Program-made: the position numbers and the translations under genes
Shown here: positions 55,771 to 64,000 of the stretch, piece after piece
Position numbering within the stretch: the first letter of the stretch is position 1
Layout of the letters: the number at the start of each line of letters is the position of its first letter
DNA from: Pagrus major
Lineage: Eukaryota; Chordata; Actinopteri; Spariformes; Sparidae
Length of the DNA stretch: 64,000 bases
Direction of reading: 5' to 3'
NCBI RefSeq assembly: GCF_040436345.1
Contig: NC_133224.1
Span: forward strand, 7,618,741 to 7,682,740
The notes under the pieces: model-generated
The model's database searches: none
What the model was told of the DNA's origin: nothing
What the model saw: the letters and a program-made list of their open reading frames with translations, nothing else

Positions 55771-58700
55771 GGAAGTTTGGTATCTTTGATCACATAATTA
55801 TGACGCCCGTTCTTTCAGGTACCGCGTCAGACAGTTTGCAGAAATAATAGTCCAGCAATTTTGAGAAATATGAAGTCTAAAATTGAAATCCCCTCACATT
55901 CATCCCCATAATTACAGAAAATCAATCTCTTAAACTGTAATCATGCCAAACCTGCCACTGATCCTCTTTTAGAAATGTCAAATTCCTAAAGTGTCTTTTC
56001 ATAATAATGAATTTCTACTAGTACAAGACTCGCTTTAACGTTTCAGCTGTAACACCAGCAGCGAGATGCACTCAGCTCTTTTGTCAGGCTGTGTTGGCGA
56101 CGGATGTTGCGGGCTAAATGTAGTCCAGCTTTGTGAGTCACAGAGAGCAAGGAGGCACTGCAGCACAGAGGTTTCGATGTGTCTTTTTCTTTTTTTTTCC
56201 CTTTTGTGAGTCAGAGCGTGTTGGAACAATGCAGGAGCGCAGGAGGCTGGCTGGGTGGGCTGTTAGAGCAGCTTATCCCTGATAATGTGCGCTCATCCCG
56301 TCTCTGAATAACCGATCTGCTGCACGGGCTCAGAGGTACCGCTGACATCGAATCTACCTTTTGTTCTTGCCTTCGCTCTCTCCTGTACAGAAGAGGGAAT
56401 TTATAGTTTTACATGTGTTTCTCTCAGGGCAGAATTTATATAATTGAGTGAGTTCAACCTGAACTGGTGAAGCTGAAGTACCACAGCTTTTTCAAGTTCA
56501 GAGGGAAAGCCAGGGAAGAGGGCTAGCTAAACTTTCTGTTAGCTAATAAATGCTGAATATTTAGGTTAGCTTTCTCTTTAAGCTGAATGTTTATCACAGA
56601 AGAACAAGAGAAAGGAATCCTTACCATGTTGTTTTTACTTCATCTTCGTCCATCTTCTTTCTTTTTCAGCCATGAAAGCTGCTGCAAGCGTTGTCGTCGT
56701 TTTAGCTAACTTCCTGTCCGTTTTTCAGTTAGCAATCCCCTCGCCTCCTCTCTGCGTTAACACGCTTGCACGAAAACTTTCTTTTTTTCAAGGCAGCTGT
56801 CTTCGTCTCTTTCTTTTCTTCAAGCGTTTTTCTTCGCTTGGCACTACAGACTTCCAACGACTGAGCAAGCTAACTTCTGCTTCAGCGGCGGCTAACTTGA
56901 GTAGAAATAAATTGATTTAATCTTGCGCTTCCTGTAGACTTTCCAAATTATATTGGACCAAATGGCTCAAATTAAAACAGGCTTGGTCTCCCTCGCTCTC
57001 TCTTAATGACTTGAGTAAATGCTGAGGAGCTGATGAGGGAATTGGGGGCAGGTGTGCATGTGGCTGCGATGCTCAGGTGATGATTGGAGGCATTAACACA
57101 CCTGTTTCTAAGTACATGAAGACAGGAAGGCAATGAGATGACAGGCAGGCTGTTATCAGAGCAAAGACTCGTGCAATCTGCATTTGGCATAACCTTAACC
57201 AAGCCTCACCTTGAGATCAAAGTTGTTCTGCTACTTTGCCTGAAAATAATCAGCCCAGTTTTCCAGGAAGTAGTGTGTCCTTTATGTAATAAGGTCGGGG
57301 ATGATCATGTAACGTGTCTGACTTTCATACAGGAGTTTGGTGTCCTGACACCGACTGCAAACATTTGCTCTTAAATGAACTGTCACCAGACCTCCTACAC
57401 TTACCCAGGGGTCTTATGTAACTACCTCTAACCATACACTTACAAAAGTTTTACCACTTGTTCTTTGCAGTAACATAGATAACACTGTGTTGTTATAACT
57501 GGCTGCTGCACAGACTGATGGAGACAGATTGTGGCTGTAAATATGACTATATATAGTCTATGGCCGAGGGATGATATAGCTTCGGTCCATGCTGTTGAGC
57601 AGCTATGGCTGTGTTTACTTTGGCTGTGACACACTGATGAGTGTTTCACTAACTAAACGCAGTGGATGTGAAATCCCAGTGTTGAACTGAAGCTACTGAT
57701 TTCCTGAACTCCTGTGGTGTATTGGTGACAGATGTTACAGACAGATGTGTTGACAGATCTGTCTGTGCACCATCTCCTTTGCTATTAGATCCACGCTTGT
57801 CAGGCACAAATAAAAACAACATGTTGGACAACGCTGACACGGTTCACAGTGCACGCTCAGATCTAAAGTTTGGAAGACATCTGGATTTTGCGAGAAAGAA
57901 GGAAAATTGGACAAAAGTCTGGTCGTTCGTGAGGTTTGTAGAACCGTGATTAAGTTCACCTCTGGCGTGACGAATGTTCACACTCACCAGGTGAAACATT
58001 ACGCAGGCAACGAGGACTATGTGGATGCTAGTCCAGCTTGCACAAGTAAGAAAATGCAAGACAAAGACACAAATATCAGACAATCCTGCCGGATATTTTA
58101 CTTGGATGGTACTCAAACTCTTATAATTCGAGTACTCATTCCTGCTGCCAGTGTAATGCAAGAGGAGGACCGAAACACTTTGAAGAAGTAAGAAGAATAA
58201 TTTCCACTGTAAATATTTTAGGAAAAAAAATTAAAAATGTTGGCGTCGGACATTAATTGGCTTTTATTAATGAACTGAATTTGGGGTTTTACAGAATTGT
58301 TCTTGTCTGGCTATAGAGTTGTCAGTTGGTTTATTTTTTTCGTGGCAATCGAAACAATTTTAACATCCAAGCACAAAAATTCAACAATTATTTCAGCTTT
58401 CCAAAGACGAGTAACAATTGTAAAAAGTTTAACATTTAAAAAGTATGTTTGTAGTTTGTAGTTTAAATTGGCTCTTCGTCAGGTATAAATAAGGAACCTG
58501 ATGAAATCTGGGCTTGAAATATTTCATCCTTGAAACAGGATTGCGAGACATGAAACCCTTTTGCCTCGAAGAAAAAAGATGAATTCACATATTTCTCCTA
58601 AAGTTCGTGTTCTTGACACTCTGATGGGTTATTTCTGTCTCCACAGCTGCCCTGCCTCAGAAAAATGTTTATAAAACTAAAACTTCAGCTTAATTACTCA

Positions 58701-59840
58701 GCCACTTGTCACATTCGTAGTTTTTTTCTCTCGCCAAGATTATAATTTCACAGTCATGCCCTCATGTTCCTCGTCTCTCTCTGGACATAAATGCAGCCTT
58801 TCACACATGTTCAGAGAGGGGGTGGACAGATGAAGGAGTGAAGCGATGCAGTGATGAGAGGACAGCCTGACTCTGCGTGTTGCTCCGTCAGCTCTGATCA
58901 CCCACGGCAGACGGCCGGGACTGTGATCAAGTTTTCGCCGGAGGAACAGACGGATGGACGGCCATCAGCCATTTTTTGTTGTTGTTTTCTGTTCACATGA
59001 GCCAGCGAGAGGATGGAGGTTAGGTCTCATTTCTGTGACCGACTTAATTAGTCCCCATCCCTCCCTTTATAGTGTGTGTGTGACTGTGTTTGGGATGTGG
59101 AGGCAAGCCCGAGGGAGAAAGAGAGGAGCTAAATCAGCTCTGCATAAACATGAAATAAACAAATACTCCAGCACAAAAGAAAACGCTCGTAAAAAAAACG
59201 GCGCAGGAAGACGCAGCTTCCTCGCGTACGCGTGCCTTGACTGACAAAAGTGACACGCACAGACATGCAGTTTCACAAAGGCCTTAATTAAACAACATCA
59301 CAGGGGGGTCTGTGGGGAATGGCTACCTTCAAAGCTGTCTGTGGATGCAAATGAGAAGGCCAGAAGTGAGAAAAGGCTGAAAATGATATGGAGAATACCT
59401 GAAAGGCAGCAGCTGGATGAAAGGCTGAGGGCAGAGGGGGCTCCTCTTCCACTAAAGAAACATAACATGTCGCTGCTGCCAGGGTTGTGGCATTTATTTC
59501 AGTTCTCCAAGCTAAAGGACAAAGCTGCCTGAACAAAATTTTGCATTTTGCAAAAAACATCCATCCTGCAACTTTATGTTGTGGTGGTAGCAGGCGACTC
59601 TTCGACCTTCCTCCCACTGGTCCTTCTTGACATGTTTCCGGACCAGACGGGAAATATAATCTCACTGAACATTGTCTTGGTCTTCTCCTAAAGACCAGTT
59701 GGAGGTGTTTGTAATATCTTCAAGTGGAGGCAACCAGAGGGCATCCGGTGCCTGAACCACCTCAACTGGCAGTTTTTCACACTCGACAGACGACCAGACC
59801 GGCCCAGGCGCCCACAGCCCACTGTGCACTACATGCTCAG
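55771..59840. other. Unassigned intergenic stretch
   Basis: I see no recognisable exon, RNA gene or repeat with clear ends. Open frames (for example 56672-56920, 57844-58191, 58954-59244) are short, without domains, and overlap on both strands. Confidence 0.4.
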
Positions 59841-59846
59841 AAGCAG

Positions 59847-60089
59847 ACAGTTGACAGAGGCAGTTAGCGACAAGCTGGTGAACATAGTGGAGCATTTGGC
59901 AGCTAAGGAGCTAAATATTTCCCTCAGGAGCTGGTGGAGACCAAAAACGGAGCTAACGATGACCATGCTAACATGGTACAATACAAAGTACCTTAATTCT
60001 GCCGTTAATGGTCTTTTGATCATCACAATAACAAGAGGCAGAGTTTGAAGTCTCTTTACGTTGTGAAGGAGCAAGGGATCATGGGAGTT
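59847..60089 (+). repeat. 'gcagttagcgacaagctggt' dispersed repeat, copy A
   Basis: It contains 'gtgaacatagtggagcattt', 'tatttccctcaggagctggt', 'agaccaaaaacggagctaac' and 'gcaagggatcatgggagttt'. The unit is familiar from percomorph genomes. The same words recur in the same order about 410-430 bp downstream. Confidence 0.6.
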
Positions 60090-60254
60090 TACATTGTTAA
60101 TCAACCACCACTGCCAATGAAATCTGAAGATCTATCTAAAAGTTGGCAAAACAAACAATAATAAACAACAGAGTAGCTAGAGTAATGGATTTAGGCTTGA
60201 ACATTGTTGGAAACATTTGGGATAATGTAGGCCTAGGTACACAACTCGACAAAA

Positions 60255-60520
60255 TACAGTTGACAGAAGCAGTTAGCGACTAGTTGGTGAACATAGTGGA
60301 GCATTTGGCAGCTAAATATTTCCCTCAGGAGTCGGTGGAGACCAAAAACGGAGCTAAAAGAATGCTAATGCTAACTGAACATGCTCACAACAACAATGCT
60401 AACATGCTGATGTCAAACGCACAGAATGTAATTTCGGTCGTGAATTGGCGTCTCAGTCGAAACAATAACAAAAGACTGAGTTTGATGACATTGTGAAGTA
60501 GCGTGGGATCATGGGAGTTG
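60255..60520 (+). repeat. 'gcagttagcgacaagctggt' dispersed repeat, copy B
   Basis: This is a direct-orientation copy of 59847-60089. It is slightly shorter in the 'gcagctaaatatttccctca' part, where 'ggagcta' is missing, and longer in the 'aatgctaatgctaactgaac' part. It ends 'gtgggatcatgggagttgtg'. Confidence 0.6.
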
Positions 60521-60689
60521 TGGTCTTGGGGGTAGGGCTACAAAAGTAGACAAAAGAGTGGCTAGCTAGCTTGTTCACCGACTTCGCCGAGTGTCAACCC
60601 CCATTTTCACATTTCCCTGTAAGTTATAGCATCGGTTGTAGACATTTTAATGTGTGAAATATTATGCCTTTAAGCAGATATAAAGTTTG

Positions 60690-60790
60690 CCATGTTCACC
60701 GTCGTAGTTTGGTGTGTTAGCATGCTAACAATTAGCACTAATCACCATTTTTGTCATTAGTCTTCTAGGTATTGGACAAACTGAAATTTT
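60690..60790. repeat. 'gttagcatgctaacaattag' repeat fragment
   Basis: The segment carries 'ggtgtgttagcatgctaaca' and 'attagcactaatcaccattt', a fragment of the same broad repeat type as at 63840-63950. Confidence 0.4.
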
Positions 60791-63700
60791 GCCTTGATAA
60801 AAACATACATAACTGCTGGATGTGTAAACGTTTACATACAATATCAGCTTTAAAGATGGTGTTATTTACTTGTATTAACAAGTTATTGCAAGTTAAACAA
60901 GATCGGAAATGAAAAAATAACAATTTGTGGTTTTACAGGGAAAGATTTCACCATTTCACTTCAGGAGGCCACTGGTGAGTTTCCCCGCTACGTTTCCCAA
61001 AATGTTAATATTTCTGGAAAATGATCAAGAGCCACAAACACAAGCAGCAAAGCAAAACGGCAAAACAACACAGCAGTCTGGCACATCGGAGAGCTGTTGA
61101 TGGATACGCAGGCAGCAGCGTTGAACCAAAGCTAAAAGGTTAAAGAAAAGATGATATTGAAGGAGACTGATGTGATGAGTTGAGGGGAAAAGAGCAAAAA
61201 TGAGAGGAAACACATTAAATAATCATGTGCTTTCAAGTCAGATGCCTGCGCTGATTGCTGATCACACACCCCTGCTGTGAACACACAATCATGCAACAGC
61301 ACACACATCCTCCCCTACCCTGCTGCTACTGTGAGCTTTCCCAGCCAAATCAAGCCTTTAAAAACGCTTTAAGGATGCACCCTTTGAAGCAGCCATTGCA
61401 TCCCACATTCACACACTCATTTGCCGGAAAACTCATAGATTCATGTGTAAAAATGCGCATTTAAAAAAAAGAAAACATGCACATCCCCCGTCTTCATTAG
61501 CCTGCAGTGGCTCCAGCAGCTGTAGACCCAAAGCCTCCACCTACGGCCCCGCTGTTTACCGAGACTCGCATGACCACAGCTCAAAGCGCGCCTCATACTT
61601 CCCTCTGCAGTGCACCACTCTCTGACCCCATGCCCACACAGGAGCTGTGATCTAAAATAAAACAAACACTTTGTTCTCTGCAGAGCGAAGCCCGCTCGAT
61701 ATCGCACAGAGCGAAGGGAGGGAGTGGAAACCTCCCTGGGAAATGTTTCTTTTCAACTGGACGACGAGTCGGACAAACGTGGGGGTGTGTGTTACTTGAG
61801 GCCGTGCATCGCGCATCACAAAAATGCTTGAAATTAGCAAAACGTGTGTGTACGTGTGAAGACACAGACGTACTATACATGCCTGTGTGTGCTCGTTTGA
61901 GGTGAAATCTGTGCCTTTATGTTTGCATGCATGTGTGTCTCTGAATTTGTCTGCCAACCGTCAGGTTTGTGGCGTTGTTGTCAGCCGGCTGTAGGATCTC
62001 TTTCCTTAAACATTCATTAGCTCCAAACATCAAGCAAGAAAGCAAGATGTGTGTAGGTGTGCAGAGCTTCAAAGAGCATAAGGAACGCCTCAGACTGAAG
62101 TTTGGGAGAGAACTTTTCTTTTTCAATCATCTAAAGGGCACAAGCAGAAAAGATGCCGTGAATCCATAGCGTTAGCAGCTTGTGATTTAGATATAATTTC
62201 ATGTAAATTTTAAACATTTATGTCCAATTAAGCAGCTGCTGGCTCCTCTGTGGTTTGAAAAAGAAAATCCTGTTTGGGGTAAAAAGAAAAACACGTTCAA
62301 ATGAAGCGGCGACCTCCGGGGCTGAGAAAATGAAGCCAACGTGGAGGTACCAAAAATAACCGTTCCTCGAATGGCCATTTGAGGCTGGCTCCAAAAAGCG
62401 AGTTGATCCCCACAAGAGCCCATAACTTTACAACTTTACAGCACAAAATAAACATGTTTACAGCCTGGTACAAAAAACAGTGTTGGTCTCTATGGCTAAA
62501 TTAAAGGGCTCTGACCACTTTGAGTGCCAGTTAAAAAAAAAAAGTGGATTTATCTTCCCTCTCGCCTGCCATAACAAGCCACTGGGGTGCCAAAATCCTC
62601 TGTAATGTACAGTAGCTTTTCGTATTTGACTGCTGAATGTAGGGTAAAAATGACGTACAGAGAAGAGATGGGAAAAAGTAAAAACACTGCAGGATAACAG
62701 GAAGAAACGGAGTCTCTGGTGAGTGCCAACTTTGCTCAGATCGAACACAAACAGACACCCTCGTTACCAGTTGTTGCTTGCTATCTTGCAGCTAATGTAC
62801 AGTAAAGTATTCTGGCTGTTCGGGGCAAATGATCCGACGATCAAACTCGACAAATGAATGGTTACTTGGTAGCCTCCAGCTAACTTGGCTCTCTTCAGCT
62901 CCACAAACGCTCCATCTCTTTGCCCATTTTGCCCAGAAAAAGCCTTTGGTTGGTCCGAGAATGATGAACTTTCATTTGGCTTCGGCCTCACGAATAAACT
63001 TGTGTGTCTGTTCCACAAAGCTGGCTTGTTTTTTCATTTAAATTGGACCAAATCTCTCTGTATTCTTAGTTAATTAAGGGTCTTTTTGAAGTAACGCATG
63101 GCTGAGCTGATTCAAGCTGCTCAGCTACTTTTCAGCTGTGAAATACAGTAATGAGTCAAGCAGCATCAGCATAAAAATACATGTTTCCAAGAGTCTCCAG
63201 CTGCGTCCAAAACCTTTTCCCCCTCACCACCAACTTACTTGCTTAACAACATTAGTAGCACAGCAACAAAACCAGCGTTGTGTTCCCCTCATTAAGTCAG
63301 TTGTTCTGCAGGTGGCATTGATGTTAAACGTTTTCAGGTTTTAAGTGCCTACAAACCCACCGGCCACCCACACAGGTGTCTTCACTTCCCTTTGCTTGAT
63401 GAGACCTGTTATGTGAGGGTGAACAGACTGTGGCTGATTGACTTCTGCTCTCATGTCAGCTTTGTTTCAACTGGTAGGTGTGAGACGAATGACACATCCA
63501 TCTTTCTTAATTAGTGCTGTCAGTTTAATGAGCTCACATCATTCTGTTTCAGCAGGAATCCACCCGACCGAAAGTCTGACTGAAATTTTAATTATCCACT
63601 TTTGAGCAGTTTTTAGCCACGAGGACAATGTGGCTCGAGGGACGGTAATGTCAGTTATTTTCTTTATTGCATTTATACTTTTTTCAGGATGAAGCCTATT

Positions 63701-63839
63701 GATCCCTCGTCTTTTCCTCCAGCACCGTCAGGTTTTTACGTTTTGTTTTTTAATCACAAAATACCTGCAAAATTGATGACAATAACATTTTTTGTGCGAA
63801 TAAGTCATTGTTAGAATACTAGCACACTAACTAAGATAA
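60791..63839. other. Unassigned intergenic stretch
   Basis: No recognisable gene or RNA. Open frames are below about 100 codons, overlap in several frames and lack domains. Confidence 0.4.
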
Positions 63840-63844
63840 AAAAC

Positions 63845-63955
63845 ATGGTATACCTGCTTAACGTTAGCATGTTAGCAGGCTAACATTAGCATTTAGCTCT
63901 GTGAGGCTGTACTTTGCTAGCTAACATGGCTGTAGACTATTAGCCTTGTTCAAAA
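63845..63955. repeat. 'gttagcatgttagcaggcta' dispersed repeat
   Basis: 'aacgttagcatgttagcagg', 'taacattagcatttagctct', 'gtgaggctgtactttgctag' and 'aacatggctgtagac' match a common percomorph repeat, also seen at 41276-41400. It continues toward the window end. Confidence 0.55.
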
Positions 63956-64000
63956 GCGGACAAAAACATTTGTTTGTGTAAACAGCTGTAAATCCTCAAC

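Overview
The window is vertebrate nuclear DNA, most likely from a percomorph (spiny-rayed) teleost. The genes are intron-split with GT-AG junctions and their proteins align end to end with vertebrate families. The background is A+T-leaning and rich in CA/TG and GA microsatellites. It also carries many dispersed repeats of types I know from teleost genomes: 'gctagctggttagcatgctaa' elements, 'ggctgggcgat' elements, 'cagttcacccaaaaatg' elements and a GACTTG array. There are no bacterial features, CRISPR arrays or intact autonomous transposons.

Three protein-coding genes are supported at exon level. (1) Positions 1 to about 4,800, minus strand: an RBM14/RBM4-type RNA-binding protein (probably rbm14b), with two RRMs, a CCHC zinc knuckle and an Ala/Tyr/Gln-rich tail. 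Its last exon runs off the left edge, and its 5' UTR exon carries CAG tracts. (2) Positions 7,981-12,863, minus strand: ccs, the copper chaperone for superoxide dismutase, whose complete 270-residue, eight-exon reading frame can be assembled. CCS followed by RBM14 on one strand is also the human 11q13 order, so this is conserved synteny. (3) Positions 44,727-46,925, plus strand: gal3st3, a Golgi galactose-3-O-sulfotransferase of 467 residues in two coding exons.

Between ccs and gal3st3 lie about 32 kb without a recognisable protein gene. A GC- and purine-rich segment at 20,150-20,696 ends in a good splice donor (ATGACAAAG|GTGGGT). It looks like a first exon and could be the 5' UTR exon of gal3st3, about 24 kb upstream, but nothing in the sequence proves the link. 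A possible orphan terminal exon lies on the minus strand at 19,741-19,851. After gal3st3, positions 46,926-64,000 hold a possible long 3' UTR, microsatellites, a 145-nt imperfect hairpin, a ~1.3 kb degenerate GACTTG array and more dispersed repeats.

The three genes do not form one pathway: rbm14b acts in transcription and splicing, ccs in copper delivery to SOD1, gal3st3 in glycan sulfation. I did not find a convincing undescribed biological system. The most worthwhile leads are the hairpin at 52.65-52.79 kb, the unassigned first exon at 20.7 kb, the orphan exon at 19.8 kb, and the RBM4-like zinc knuckle inside an RBM14-like protein.
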